A DNA stretch of 64,000 bases, taken from assembly GCA_029776735.1 (NCBI GenBank), contig JAKOUL010000072.1, forward strand, positions 62,001-126,000. The letters are read 5' to 3'. Positions 48,524 to 57,858 of the stretch are shown piece after piece. The notes beneath the pieces are model-generated. The model had not been told where the DNA came from. It saw nothing but the letters and a program-made list of their open reading frames with translations, and did not search any database. The position numbers and the translations under genes were made by a program. Numbering within the stretch: position 1 is the stretch's first letter; the number at the start of each line of letters is the position of its first letter. Source of the DNA: Dictyoglomota bacterium. GTDB taxonomy: Bacteria; Dictyoglomota; Dictyoglomia; Dictyoglomales; Dictyoglomaceae.

Positions 48524-49375
48524 ATGGAGTATCGTTGGTTTGTAGATCAAGTAGTTGAAGATCAGATGCATTGCTATGCTATAAAAAAAGTGCTTGTGGA
48601 TATAGTAACACCTTATCAAAAAGTTCAAATTATTGAGAATGAAACTTTTGGAAAGTGTCTTATAATTGACGGGAAGATACAATCTGCAGAAAAAGATGAG
48701 TATATTTATCATGAATCCCTAATTCATCCTGCTCTAATCTTGCATAATAACCCTAAAAAGGTTTTAGTTATTGGGGCTGGAGAAGGAGCTTCTCTTAGAG
48801 AGCTTCTAAAATATGAGGGTGTTGAAATTACAGCTATAGAAATAGATCCAGAAGTAGTTTATTTTTCTGAAAAATATCTTTGGGATTGGCATAAAGGTGC
48901 TTTTGGAGATCCAAGAGTAAACCTTGTTTATCAAGATGGATGGGACTATATTAAAAATTGTAGAGATCAGTATGATGTAATTATATTAGACCTTCCAGAG
49001 CCATATCCTAATACGCCTGCGTATCGTTTATATTTATCTGATTTTTATAAAATGGTATGGGAAGTTCTTGGAGAGGATGGGATTCTTGTGTCGCAAGCAG
49101 ATACTACTCAATTAGGACAAGAGCATAGACATTTTTGGATCAGAGATAATTTAAAACAGGTCTTTACAAATACTTATTCTTATCAAACCGTTATTCCTTC
49201 TTTTGATAGTAATTGGGGTTTTCTTATCGCTGGAAAAGGTGATTTAAATCCTTTTCTTAGTAAAGAAGAACTTAATAATCGCATAAAAACAAGGATAAAA
49301 AAAGAATTAAAATTTTATGATACTGAATCTCATCTTTCTCTCTTTTATCTTCCTAAATATTTGAGAAATAGCTAA
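48524..49375 (+). CDS. speE: Polyamine aminopropyltransferase, spermidine/thermospermine synthase family
   Basis: 283 aa. The decarboxylated-SAM site is VLVIGAGEGASLRELL with Glu in AIEIDPEVV; the acidic catalytic loop is LDLPEPYP rather than the more usual DxTDP. C-terminal features (RLYLSDFYK, IPSFDSNWGFLIAG) recall plant ACL5 thermospermine synthase and its bacterial relatives more than E. coli SpeE. It transfers aminopropyl groups from the product of SpeD. Acceptor (putrescine, agmatine or spermidine) is not fixed by sequence. Located 6 bp after acyP. Confidence 0.88.
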   Translation: MEYRWFVDQVVEDQMHCYAIKKVLVDIVTPYQKVQIIENETFGKCLIIDGKIQSAEKDEYIYHESLIHPALILHNNPKKVLVIGAGEGASLRELLKYEGVEITAIEIDPEVVYFSEKYLWDWHKGAFGDPRVNLVYQDGWDYIKNCRDQYDVIILDLPEPYPNTPAYRLYLSDFYKMVWEVLGEDGILVSQADTTQLGQEHRHFWIRDNLKQVFTNTYSYQTVIPSFDSNWGFLIAGKGDLNPFLSKEELNNRIKTRIKKELKFYDTESHLSLFYLPKYLRNS

Positions 49376-49410
49376 GTTTGAGTTTGAATATTTTTGATTC
49401 TCAGGAATAT

Positions 49411-50043
49411 ATGGAAAAAAATAAAAGACTTGTAAATCTTTTACAAGCACAAGGGATAACATCCCCTAAGGTTTTAAATGCTATCTTAAAAATCCCTCGA
49501 CACCTTTTTGTACCTCCAGAGTATTTAGATTTTGCATACGAAGACGAAGCTTTACCTATTGGATATGGTCAAACTATTTCTCAACCTTATATTGTAGCTC
49601 TTATGACTGAGTCTTTAGATCTTTCTGGAGAAGAAAAAGTACTTGAAATTGGGACTGGTTCAGGATATCAAACTGCTATTTTAGCAGAGCTTTCTAAAGA
49701 GGTTTATACTGTAGAAAGGCTAAAGGAACTTTCTGAAAAAGCTCAAAAAATTCTTAAACTTTTAGGGTATACTAATATACATTTTAAAGTGGGAGATGGT
49801 ACTTTAGGTTGGAGAGAATATGCTCCCTACGATAGGATTATAGTAACGGCTGGCTCTTTAGATATTCCACAACCTTTAGAAGAACAAATGGTAGAAGATG
49901 GAATTATGGTTATCCCTTTAGGAAATAAGGATTTTCAGTATCTCTACAAAATAAAAAAGGATAAGGGAGATATAATAAAAGAAAATTTAGGAGGAGTCAG
50001 ATTTGTAACTTTGAAAGGAGAGTTTGGCTGGAAAGATGAATAA
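49411..50043 (+). CDS. pcm: Protein-L-isoaspartate O-methyltransferase
   Basis: Repairs isoaspartyl damage in proteins using SAM, useful at high temperature. GYGQTISQPYIVALMTE and VLEIGTGSGYQTAIL are the family motifs. ATG at 49411 (AGGAA site) gives 210 aa and fits the family N-terminus; a TTG at 49378 would add 11 residues. Confidence 0.95.
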   Translation: MEKNKRLVNLLQAQGITSPKVLNAILKIPRHLFVPPEYLDFAYEDEALPIGYGQTISQPYIVALMTESLDLSGEEKVLEIGTGSGYQTAILAELSKEVYTVERLKELSEKAQKILKLLGYTNIHFKVGDGTLGWREYAPYDRIIVTAGSLDIPQPLEEQMVEDGIMVIPLGNKDFQYLYKIKKDKGDIIKENLGGVRFVTLKGEFGWKDE

Positions 50044-50656
50044 ATTAGAAGAGCTTCAACAACTTTCAAAAGAAGCAGAGATATGTAACAAATGTCCTCT
50101 CTGGAAGCTGAGAACAAATGTAGTATTTGGAGAAGGTAATGCAGATACAAAGTTAATGTTTATTGGGGAAGCACCAGGATATCACGAAGATCAACAAGGA
50201 AAGCCATTTGTAGGTGCAGCTGGAAAATTATTAACAGAACTAATTGACTCCCTGGGATTTAAAAGGGAAGAGGTATATATTACTAATGTGCTTAAATGTA
50301 GACCTCCTGATAATAGAGATCCTTTGCCTGAAGAAGTTTCAGCTTGCAGTTATTTTTTGAAAAAGCAGATTGAGATAATAGACCCTAAGATCTTATGTGC
50401 CTTGGGACGAAATGCAGCTTTCTCTTTATTAAACCATTCTGTAAATATGTCTACGTCTCATGGTAAGGTTTATCAGTTAGATGGTAGATTAATGTTTGTT
50501 ACCTACCATCCTGCAGCTGCTTTGTATCATGGGAAACTTTTGGAAAATATAAAGAAAGATTTCTTAGAATTGAAAAAAGTTTATGAGACCAAACTTTTGG
50601 AAGATGAGAAAGAAAATTTAGATAAAAAAGAACAAGAGCAACTTTCTTTTTGGTAG
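50036..50656 (+). CDS. Uracil-DNA glycosylase, family 4 (Fe-S, thermophile type)
   Basis: 206 aa. Motifs GEAPGYHEDQQGKPFVG and YHPAAAL define family 4 UDG; cysteines in CNKC, LKCRPP and SACSYF are placed to bind a 4Fe-4S cluster. Removes uracil from deaminated cytosine, common in thermophiles. Start uncertain: the TTG at 50024 is closer to an AAGGAGAG site, but the ATG at 50036 fits the family. Confidence 0.94.
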   Translation: MNKLEELQQLSKEAEICNKCPLWKLRTNVVFGEGNADTKLMFIGEAPGYHEDQQGKPFVGAAGKLLTELIDSLGFKREEVYITNVLKCRPPDNRDPLPEEVSACSYFLKKQIEIIDPKILCALGRNAAFSLLNHSVNMSTSHGKVYQLDGRLMFVTYHPAAALYHGKLLENIKKDFLELKKVYETKLLEDEKENLDKKEQEQLSFW

Positions 50657-50687
50657 CGAAATAATATTAAAAAGGAGGTTAATAGGT

Positions 50688-50987
50688 ATGGAGAAGGATG
50701 CAATTTTAAAAGGTCTTGATGGTTTTTCTAAATTGGCAAAACAGGATATGTTAATGAGTGTTCATACGGAAAATCCAGAATATTGGGAAAAAAATGCAAG
50801 AGCTCGTCATGATAAGTATAAGGAGCTTTATAAATTAGTAGAAGAAGAAGGAGTGGATAAAGCTTTAGAAAAAGCTGTAGAGGAGTATAAAACGTTGAGA
50901 GACGAAACATCTCCTGTCTCTCGTGGCAAAAAAAGAGCATTGGAAAGCTTTTTTGTACTTATAGGAATAGAGCCTTCTCAATTATAA
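50688..50987 (+). CDS. Small conserved-looking protein of unknown function
   Basis: 99 aa, predicted helical and highly charged, without a signal peptide or membrane segment. It starts MEKDAILKGLDGFSKL and ends SFFVLIGIEPSQL. Strong AAAGGAGG ribosome site 7 nt before the ATG indicates a real gene. I do not recognise the family. It sits between a uracil-DNA glycosylase and the replicative polymerase. Confidence 0.75.
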   Translation: MEKDAILKGLDGFSKLAKQDMLMSVHTENPEYWEKNARARHDKYKELYKLVEEEGVDKALEKAVEEYKTLRDETSPVSRGKKRALESFFVLIGIEPSQL

Positions 50988-51031
50988 CTTAGAAAGTAAG
51001 TTTTAAAAATTAAAAACCATGGGTGATAAGC

Positions 51032-54000
51032 ATGGAGTTTGTACATCTTCATGTGCATTCTGAGTTTAGTTTATTAGATGGTGCATGTCAAATTAATGAA
51101 CTTATAGAACAGGCAAAAAATTCTCAAATGCCTGCTATAGCTCTTACAGATCATGGAGTTATGTATGGTGTTATAGATTTTTATAAGGCTGCGAAAGGAA
51201 AGGGAATAAAACCTATAATAGGATGTGAGGTATATATTACTCCTTCATCCAGGTTTGAAAAAAAAGGACAAAGAACTGATCTTTTTCATCTTATTCTCTT
51301 AGCAAAAGATTTTGAAGGTTATAAAAATCTTATTAAGTTAGTGAGTCTTTCCTTCATTGAAGGATTTTATTATAAACCTCGTGTTGATAAAGATCTCTTA
51401 AAAAAATACTCAAAAGGACTTATAGCATTAACAAGTTGTTTGGCAGGTGAGGTGCCTTTATACATATTGCAGAAGAATATAGAAAAGGCAACAAAAGCTA
51501 TAAAAGAATATCTTGATATTTTTGGTGAAGATTTCTATTTAGAACTTCAAGATAATGGTTTACAGGAACAGAAAATTGTAAATAAAGAACTTATTGAACT
51601 ATCCAAAAAGCTTGGAGTACCATTGGTAGCAACAAATGATGTACATTATCTTAAAAAAGAAGATGCAGAAATTCATGATGTTCTATTGTGTATTCAAACA
51701 GGCTCAAAAATTCATGAGAAAAATAGGTTAAGGTTTGAAACTAATGAGTTTTACTTTAGATCTGCAGAAGAGATGGAAAACTTGTTTTCTTATGTTCCTG
51801 AGGCATTAGAGAATACATTAAAAGTTGCTGATAAGTGTAATGTAGAGCTTCCATTAAATAACATAGTCCTCCCAACCTTTGAAGTTCCAGAAGGTGAGAC
51901 ATTAGATTCTTATTTTGAGAAACTTTGTTGGGAAGGTGCAAAGAAAAGATTTGGAGAGAATCTCTCTACTGAAGTTAAAGAAAGATTAGAATATGAAATC
52001 TCTGTGATTAAGCAGATGGGATTTTCTGGATATTTCCTTATAGTTCAAGATTTTGTTAACTATGCTAAAAGAAACGATATCCCTGTAGGACCTGGAAGAG
52101 GATCAGCTGCAGGATCTCTGGTTTCATATGTCCTAAGTATAACTGATATTGAACCTATGCGATGGGGATTAATTTTTGAGCGTTTTTTAAATCCTGAAAG
52201 GATTACAATGCCAGATATAGATATTGATTTTTGCTTTGAAAGAAGAGAAGAGGTTATAAAATATGTGAGAGAAAAATATGGGAGTGATCATGTAGCTCAG
52301 ATTATTACCTTTGGTACTATGGCAGCAAGAGCTGCTATAAGAGATGTAGGAAGGGTTTTGGATATACCTTATGGCGAAGTAGATAGACTTGCAAAACTTA
52401 TTCCTCCTAATGCTAGTATTGAAGAGGCGATACAAAACTCTTCTGAACTTCAGAATCTTTTAAATACAAACCCTCAAGCAAAAAGAATAATTGAGACTGC
52501 AAAGAGAATTGAGGGATATGCCAGGCATGCTTCTATCCATGCTGCTGGAATAGTTATTTCAAAGGAGCCCCTCATGGAGTATGTACCTCTTCAAGTAATG
52601 AATGGAAATGAAGTAGTAACTCAATTAACTATGACGGATCTTGAAGAGCTTGGACTTTTAAAAATGGATTTTTTAGGACTTCGGACATTAACAGTTATAT
52701 ATGATACGTTACAAAATATTAAAGAGAAATATGGAATAGAACTTGATATTAATAATATTTCATTGGACGATCCTAAAGTCTATGAATTACTACAAAAAGC
52801 TGAAACTATAGGGGTATTTCAGCTTGAAAGTAGAGGAATGAGAAACTTATTGAGAGACACAAAAGTAGAGAAATTTGAGGATCTGATTGCAGTATTAGCT
52901 CTTTATAGACCTGGACCTTTGGGAAGATTAGAAAGCTATATAAAAAGGAAAAGAGGAGAAGAGCAGGTAACATATCTACATCCTTCTTTGGAGCCTATTC
53001 TTGCTGAAACTTATGGAGTTATTATCTATCAGGAACAGGTAATGGAGATTGCACATAGTCTTGCAGGTTTTACTCTTGGACAGGCAGATGTCTTAAGGAG
53101 AGCAATGGGAAAGAAAAAACCTGAAGTTATGGAAGAGCAGAGAGAAATATTTATAAAAGGCGCAAAGGGGAGAGGTATTCCTGAAGAAGTTGCAAAAGAG
53201 ATATTTGAAGACATGGCAAAGTTTGCTGAATATGGATTTAACAAATCTCATAGTGCAGCATATGCCTTTATCTCTTATCAGACTGCTTTTTTAAAAGCTT
53301 ATTATCCTAAGGAATTTATGGCTGCTATCCTTACAAGTGTTAAAACCAATAATGATAAGGTAAGTAAATATATAGCAGAAGCCAAGAGAATGGGAATAAA
53401 GATTCTTCCTCCTGATGTTAATGAAAGTATGGTTGATTTTACAGTGACTCCTCAGGGTATAAGATTTGGTATTTCGGCAATAAAGAATGTAGGGGAAAGT
53501 GTAGCAGAGGCTATTGTGGAAGAACGGGAAAAAGGCAATTTTAATTCCATATTTGATTTTATAAGGAGAGTAAATTCAAAAGTAATAAATCGGAGAGTAA
53601 TAGAAAGCTTAATTAAAAGCGGTGCTTTTGATAGTTTTAGACTTTCTCGGAGGACTCTCCTTCAGAATATAGACAAGCTTTTGGATTCTGTACAAATTTA
53701 TAAAAAAAATCATATAGCACAAGCCTCTCTTTTAGACTTGGTAGAAGTAAATGAAGAACAATGGATAGAAAAATTTCCAGAATTTTCTATCAGTGAAATT
53801 TTAGAGATGGAGAAAGAGATGCTTGGCTTTTATGTATCGTATGATCCCCAGGAAGATTTAAGAAAAATTTCTCAAAAATTATTTGAAGTAACGATAGACG
53901 ATCTCTTTGATGTAGGATCCGGTTCGGTGATTACAATTCCAGGAATTTTGAAAAATTTAAGAGAGGTAATAGATAAGAAAAATCAGAAGATGCTTTTTGC

Positions 54001-54427
54001 AACCTTAGAGGATTTTACTGGAGAGGCGGATATAACGGTTTTTTCATCTGTGTATAATAATTTTAAACATTTACTCCAAGAAGGAAAGAAAGTTATTGTT
54101 AGTGGGAAATTAGAGGTAGATAAGGATAATAATGAAGAGAGTATAAAGATTATTGTAGAGGAAGTAGGAGATTTAGATGGAGATTGTTTATTGATTAATC
54201 TTGTGGAGGAAGTAGAATATGAAGTTATATTTAGGATCCGAGATATTCTGAAAAAAAGAAAAGGATTAGTACCAGTTATATTAAAAACTGATAAGAAAGA
54301 GGCAATTTTGACTTCTCCCGACTTTTGGGTTACTTTGGATAAAGAACTTGAAAAGGACTTAGAATACTTAAAGAAGAAGTTTGGGATTAGTTTTGATGTA
54401 ACAAAAATTCAAGCTTTTATCGGATAA
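51032..54427 (+). CDS. dnaE: DNA polymerase III subunit alpha
   Basis: Main replicative polymerase, 1131 aa from the ATG at 51032 (GGGTGAT site; a GTG at 51023 is less likely). N-terminal PHP domain (FVHLHVHSEFSLLDG), polymerase core with GPGRGSAAGSLVSYVL and catalytic aspartates in PDIDIDF, helix-hairpin-helix and an OB-fold (VITIPGILKNLREV) near residue 960. DnaE1-type length. Confidence 0.97.
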   Translation: MEFVHLHVHSEFSLLDGACQINELIEQAKNSQMPAIALTDHGVMYGVIDFYKAAKGKGIKPIIGCEVYITPSSRFEKKGQRTDLFHLILLAKDFEGYKNLIKLVSLSFIEGFYYKPRVDKDLLKKYSKGLIALTSCLAGEVPLYILQKNIEKATKAIKEYLDIFGEDFYLELQDNGLQEQKIVNKELIELSKKLGVPLVATNDVHYLKKEDAEIHDVLLCIQTGSKIHEKNRLRFETNEFYFRSAEEMENLFSYVPEALENTLKVADKCNVELPLNNIVLPTFEVPEGETLDSYFEKLCWEGAKKRFGENLSTEVKERLEYEISVIKQMGFSGYFLIVQDFVNYAKRNDIPVGPGRGSAAGSLVSYVLSITDIEPMRWGLIFERFLNPERITMPDIDIDFCFERREEVIKYVREKYGSDHVAQIITFGTMAARAAIRDVGRVLDIPYGEVDRLAKLIPPNASIEEAIQNSSELQNLLNTNPQAKRIIETAKRIEGYARHASIHAAGIVISKEPLMEYVPLQVMNGNEVVTQLTMTDLEELGLLKMDFLGLRTLTVIYDTLQNIKEKYGIELDINNISLDDPKVYELLQKAETIGVFQLESRGMRNLLRDTKVEKFEDLIAVLALYRPGPLGRLESYIKRKRGEEQVTYLHPSLEPILAETYGVIIYQEQVMEIAHSLAGFTLGQADVLRRAMGKKKPEVMEEQREIFIKGAKGRGIPEEVAKEIFEDMAKFAEYGFNKSHSAAYAFISYQTAFLKAYYPKEFMAAILTSVKTNNDKVSKYIAEAKRMGIKILPPDVNESMVDFTVTPQGIRFGISAIKNVGESVAEAIVEEREKGNFNSIFDFIRRVNSKVINRRVIESLIKSGAFDSFRLSRRTLLQNIDKLLDSVQIYKKNHIAQASLLDLVEVNEEQWIEKFPEFSISEILEMEKEMLGFYVSYDPQEDLRKISQKLFEVTIDDLFDVGSGSVITIPGILKNLREVIDKKNQKMLFATLEDFTGEADITVFSSVYNNFKHLLQEGKKVIVSGKLEVDKDNNEESIKIIVEEVGDLDGDCLLINLVEEVEYEVIFRIRDILKKRKGLVPVILKTDKKEAILTSPDFWVTLDKELEKDLEYLKKKFGISFDVTKIQAFIG

Positions 54428-54477
54428 AAGATTTATGTTAAAATGCTTAAAAGTTTTATTTGTATAAGGGAGGGGAA

Positions 54478-55332
54478 ATGTTCAAAGATTGGTTAAAAAA
54501 GTACGATGATGATAAAAAGAAGGTGATAGATATTCCAGATGGACTTTGGATCAAATGTCCTCAGTGTCTGCAAATAATTTATTCAAAAGATTGGAATGAA
54601 AATTTTAAAGTGTGTATTAAGTGTGGCTACCATGATCAGTTAAATGCCTATGAAAGGATAGAATTACTTATAGATGAAGATACTTTTGAAGAGTTTGATA
54701 AAGATATAACTTCAGTAGATATTCTTGGCTTTTATGATACGAAACCATATACTCAACGTTTAAAAGAAGCCCAAGAAGCCACAGGGTTAAAAGATGCTAT
54801 TGTTACGGGAAAAGGACAAGTAAATGGAATTCCAATATTTATTATAGTTATGGATTTTAGATTTATTGGAGGTAGTATGGGATCTGTGGTAGGAGAGAAA
54901 GTAGTGCGTACAGTAGAAAGAGCTATAAAAGATAGAAAGCCAGTGCTAGCAGTAATTGCATCAGGAGGGGCTCGGATGCAAGAAGGACTTTTTTCTCTTT
55001 TTCAAATGGCTAAAACCAGTGCTGCAATAGCAAGACTTAGTCAATCAAATATTCCTTACATAAATATTCTTACTAATCCTTCTACAGCAGGAGTACTTGC
55101 TAGTTTTGGCTCGTTAGGAGACATTATTATTGCTGAGCCAGGGGCTCTTATTGGTTTTACAGGTCCACGAGTAATAGAGCAAACAATAAAGCAAAAGCTT
55201 CCTGAAGGTTTCCAAAGATCAGAATTTATATTAGAACATGGAATGATAGATATGATTGTTGAGAGAAAGAAACTTAAAAGTACGTTATATTTAATTTTGA
55301 ATCATCTTTGGAGGAAAGAATGGGAAGACTAA
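54478..55332 (+). CDS. accD: Acetyl-CoA carboxylase carboxyltransferase subunit beta
   Basis: 284 aa from the ATG at 54478, which has an AAGGGAGGGG site. The N-terminal zinc finger is formed by CPQC and CIKC. SGGARMQEGLFSLFQMAK and GFTGPRVIEQT are carboxyltransferase motifs. With AccA it transfers carboxyl from biotin to acetyl-CoA; accB and accC are not in this window. Confidence 0.96.
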   Translation: MFKDWLKKYDDDKKKVIDIPDGLWIKCPQCLQIIYSKDWNENFKVCIKCGYHDQLNAYERIELLIDEDTFEEFDKDITSVDILGFYDTKPYTQRLKEAQEATGLKDAIVTGKGQVNGIPIFIIVMDFRFIGGSMGSVVGEKVVRTVERAIKDRKPVLAVIASGGARMQEGLFSLFQMAKTSAAIARLSQSNIPYINILTNPSTAGVLASFGSLGDIIIAEPGALIGFTGPRVIEQTIKQKLPEGFQRSEFILEHGMIDMIVERKKLKSTLYLILNHLWRKEWED

Positions 55333-56129
55333 CTCCATGGGAAAGGATTCTTTTAGCAAGACATCCTCAGCGCCCAACTTTTTTAGATTTTTCGGTAGAA
55401 CTTTTTGAGAATTTTATAGAACTTCATGGGGATCGTTTATTTGGTGATGATCCAGCTATTGTAGCCGGTGTAGGAACACTTGAAAAAGAAAGTGTAGTTA
55501 TAATTGGACAGGAAAAAGGAAAAAGTGTACAAGAAAAGATGAGAAGAAATTTTGGCATGCCTAATCCTGAAGGATATAGGAAGGCTCTCAGGGTTATGAA
55601 AATAGCAGAAAAATTTTCTTTACCTGTGATTACTTTTATTGACACTTCAGGAGCTTATCCAGGAATAGGAGCTGAAGAAAGGGGACAGGCTTTAGCTATA
55701 GCACAAAATCTTAAAGAAATGTCAGTTCTTAAAGTCCCTATAATTATTGTGATATTAAGTGAAGGTGGCAGTGGAGGAGCATTAGGAATAGGAGTAGGGG
55801 ATTATATAATGATGCTTGAAAATGCTTATTATTCTGTAATCTCTCCTGAGGGATGTGCATCTATTCTATTTAGAGATGCTTCAAAGGCACCTGAAGCTGC
55901 AGAAGCTTTAAAAATAACTTCAGATGATCTTTTAAAATTTGGCTTGATTGATGAGATAATTCCTGAACCTAATGAGGGTGCTCATCAAGATTTTCAAGGA
56001 ACTGTTGATAATCTTAGGAGATCATTAATAACTGTGCTAAGTAAGTTAAGAAAGAAGAATCTTAATGTTCTTTTAGAGGAAAGATGGCAAAGACTTAGGA
56101 GTTATGGAAGATTTGAGGAGGAGAAGTAA
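55320..56129 (+). CDS. accA: Acetyl-CoA carboxylase carboxyltransferase subunit alpha
   Basis: 269 aa from the ATG at 55320 (TGGAGGAAAG site), overlapping accD by 13 bp. RPTFLDF, ELHGDRLFGDD, FIDTSGAYPG and SEGGSGGALGIGVGD match AccA. Shorter at the N-terminus than E. coli AccA (319 aa). Confidence 0.96.
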   Translation: MGRLTPWERILLARHPQRPTFLDFSVELFENFIELHGDRLFGDDPAIVAGVGTLEKESVVIIGQEKGKSVQEKMRRNFGMPNPEGYRKALRVMKIAEKFSLPVITFIDTSGAYPGIGAEERGQALAIAQNLKEMSVLKVPIIIVILSEGGSGGALGIGVGDYIMMLENAYYSVISPEGCASILFRDASKAPEAAEALKITSDDLLKFGLIDEIIPEPNEGAHQDFQGTVDNLRRSLITVLSKLRKKNLNVLLEERWQRLRSYGRFEEEK

Positions 56130-56131
56130 TT

Positions 56132-57088
56132 ATGAAAAAAATAGGAATCTTAACTAGTGGTGGGGATGCTCCAGGGATGAATTCTGCAATAAGAGCAATA
56201 GTTAGATATGCTATCTCTCAAGATGTGGAAGTTGTAGGTATTGAAAGAGGATATGAAGGATTAATGGAAGGGGAGTTTATAGAATTACATAGAGATAGCG
56301 TAAGTGAAATAGTGCAAAAAGGAGGAACAATACTTCTTACTGCTCGTTCAGATAAATTTATAAAAGAGGAAGGTAAAAAAAGAGCTATAGAAATTCTGCA
56401 AGAAGAAAATATTGAAGGATTAATTGTAATTGGAGGAGAAGGATCTTTAAGAGGAGCTTTTGATTTATGTAAAGAAGGGATACCCGTAATTGGAATTCCA
56501 GGAAGTATTGATAATGATATATGGGGTACCGATTTTTCTATAGGTTTTGATACTGCTTGCAATAATGTGGTGGATGCTATTAATAAAATAAGAGATACAG
56601 CAGCTTCTCATGAGAGGACCTTTGTGGTAGAAGTAATGGGAAGAGAGTGTGGATATATCGCTTTTACCTCTGGACTTGTAAGTGGTGCAGATATTATTCT
56701 CATACCGGAAGTTCCTATAGATTTTCCTTATATTATAGAGAAATTAAAAGAAAGGCAGAAAAGGAAAAAGACACACAATATCATAATAGTATCAGAAGGT
56801 GTTGGGAGTGCATATTTTATAGGGAAACAAATTGAAGATAGATTAGACATGTCTACAAGGATTGTGATACTTGGACATATTCAGAGAGGTGGTTCTCCTT
56901 CAGTATTGGATAGAACTATTGCTACTTTTATGGGGGTAGAAGCGGTTAAAAGACTTCTTAGTAAAGAAAGTGAAATTATGATAGGATGGCAGAATAATTG
57001 TCCGACTCCTGTATCTTTGGAAGAGGTAATCAAAAATAAGAAAAGAGTACCAGTGGAACTGTATCATGAGGTAGAGAGCTTATGGTGA
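56132..57088 (+). CDS. pfkA: 6-phosphofructokinase, ATP-type
   Basis: 318 aa, group I PFK. LTSGGDAPGMNSAIRA opens the protein. GGEGS (residues 101-105) has Gly104 and GIPGSIDNDI has Gly124, the pair that marks ATP use in E. coli numbering; Asp127 is catalytic. Follows accA by two bases. A second PFK of PPi type lies 1.2 kb downstream. Confidence 0.93.
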   Translation: MKKIGILTSGGDAPGMNSAIRAIVRYAISQDVEVVGIERGYEGLMEGEFIELHRDSVSEIVQKGGTILLTARSDKFIKEEGKKRAIEILQEENIEGLIVIGGEGSLRGAFDLCKEGIPVIGIPGSIDNDIWGTDFSIGFDTACNNVVDAINKIRDTAASHERTFVVEVMGRECGYIAFTSGLVSGADIILIPEVPIDFPYIIEKLKERQKRKKTHNIIIVSEGVGSAYFIGKQIEDRLDMSTRIVILGHIQRGGSPSVLDRTIATFMGVEAVKRLLSKESEIMIGWQNNCPTPVSLEEVIKNKKRVPVELYHEVESLW

Positions 57089-57105
57089 TTTTTTCTTTTA
57101 AAGTT

Positions 57106-57195
57106 TGGTGCCGAAGGCCGGAGTCGAACCGGCACGGGTGTTGCCCACCCACCAGATTTTGAGTCTGGCGCGTCTGCCAATTTCGCCACTTCGGC
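57106..57195 (-). tRNA. tRNA-Leu (anticodon CAA)
   Basis: Class II tRNA with long variable arm. Acceptor GCCGAAG/CTTCGGC, anticodon stem CCAGA/TCTGG with loop CTCAAAA (anticodon CAA), encoded CCA. Second of two tRNA-Leu, only 2 bp after the first. Decodes UUG. Confidence 0.97.
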
Positions 57196-57197
57196 GC

Positions 57198-57286
57198 TGG
57201 TGCCGAAGGCCGGATTTGAACCGGCATGGGTTTAAATACCCACTGGATCCTGAATCCAGTGCGTCTGCCAATTCCGCCACTTCGGC
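57198..57286 (-). tRNA. tRNA-Leu (anticodon CAG)
   Basis: Class II tRNA. Same acceptor stem as its neighbour; anticodon stem CTGGA/TCCAG with loop TTCAGGA (anticodon CAG); variable arm GGGTATTTAAACCC region; encoded CCA. Decodes CUG. Confidence 0.97.
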
Positions 57287-57301
57287 ATACCTAAGATAAA
57301 T

Positions 57302-57329
57302 GTTATCCTTTTTGATACTAAATTGTCAA
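57302..57329 (-). promoter_or_regulatory. Promoter of the tRNA-Leu pair
   Basis: Minus-strand TTGACA (57324-57329), 16-bp spacer and GATAAC (57302-57307, four of six matches). Start of transcription would be near 57295, 9 nt before the first tRNA. Confidence 0.6.
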
Positions 57330-57354
57330 GATGCATCAAGAAAGGAGTGTAATA

Positions 57355-57858
57355 ATGAAAAGACTATTTTGCCCTTGGAGAATAAAATATATAAATGCTG
57401 AAAAACCTAAGGGTTGTATTTTTTGCACAAAACCTAAAGAAAATAGAGATAAAGAAAACCTTATACTTCTAAGGGGCAAGTATAATTTTGTAATGCTTAA
57501 TCTTTATCCCTATAATAATGGGCACCTTATGATTGTTCCATATAAACATACTAATGATATTAATCTTCTTGAAAGTAAGGAATTAGAAGAAATGATGTTT
57601 TTACTTCAGATATGTGTTAGCGCTCTAAAAGAGGTTATGAGTCCTCATGGCTTTAATATTGGAATGAATATAGGAGAAGTAGCTGGTGCTGGAATTGCAG
57701 AGCACTTGCATCTTCATGTAGTACCAAGATGGAATGGGGATACAAATTATATGTTTGTAGTGGGGGATACCAAAGTTATACCAGAAGATTTAGAAACAAC
57801 TTACGATAAGTTGTTTCCAGTAATTCATAAAATCTATGCTAAAAGCGCCAAAAATTAA
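57355..57858 (+). CDS. HIT-family nucleotide hydrolase/phosphorylase
   Basis: 167 aa from the ATG at 57355 (GAAAGGAGTG site). The HIT motif is HLHLHVVPRW; an N-terminal CIFC pair suggests a bound zinc as in Ap4A phosphorylase-like members. PYNNGHLMIVPYKH is typical. Probably acts on diadenosine polyphosphates or AMP esters. Confidence 0.92.
   Translation: MKRLFCPWRIKYINAEKPKGCIFCTKPKENRDKENLILLRGKYNFVMLNLYPYNNGHLMIVPYKHTNDINLLESKELEEMMFLLQICVSALKEVMSPHGFNIGMNIGEVAGAGIAEHLHLHVVPRWNGDTNYMFVVGDTKVIPEDLETTYDKLFPVIHKIYAKSAKN

Noticed and set aside
57098..57299. Open reading frames on both strands over the tRNA-Leu genes
   Set aside because: They are translations of tRNA sequence and have no ribosome sites.
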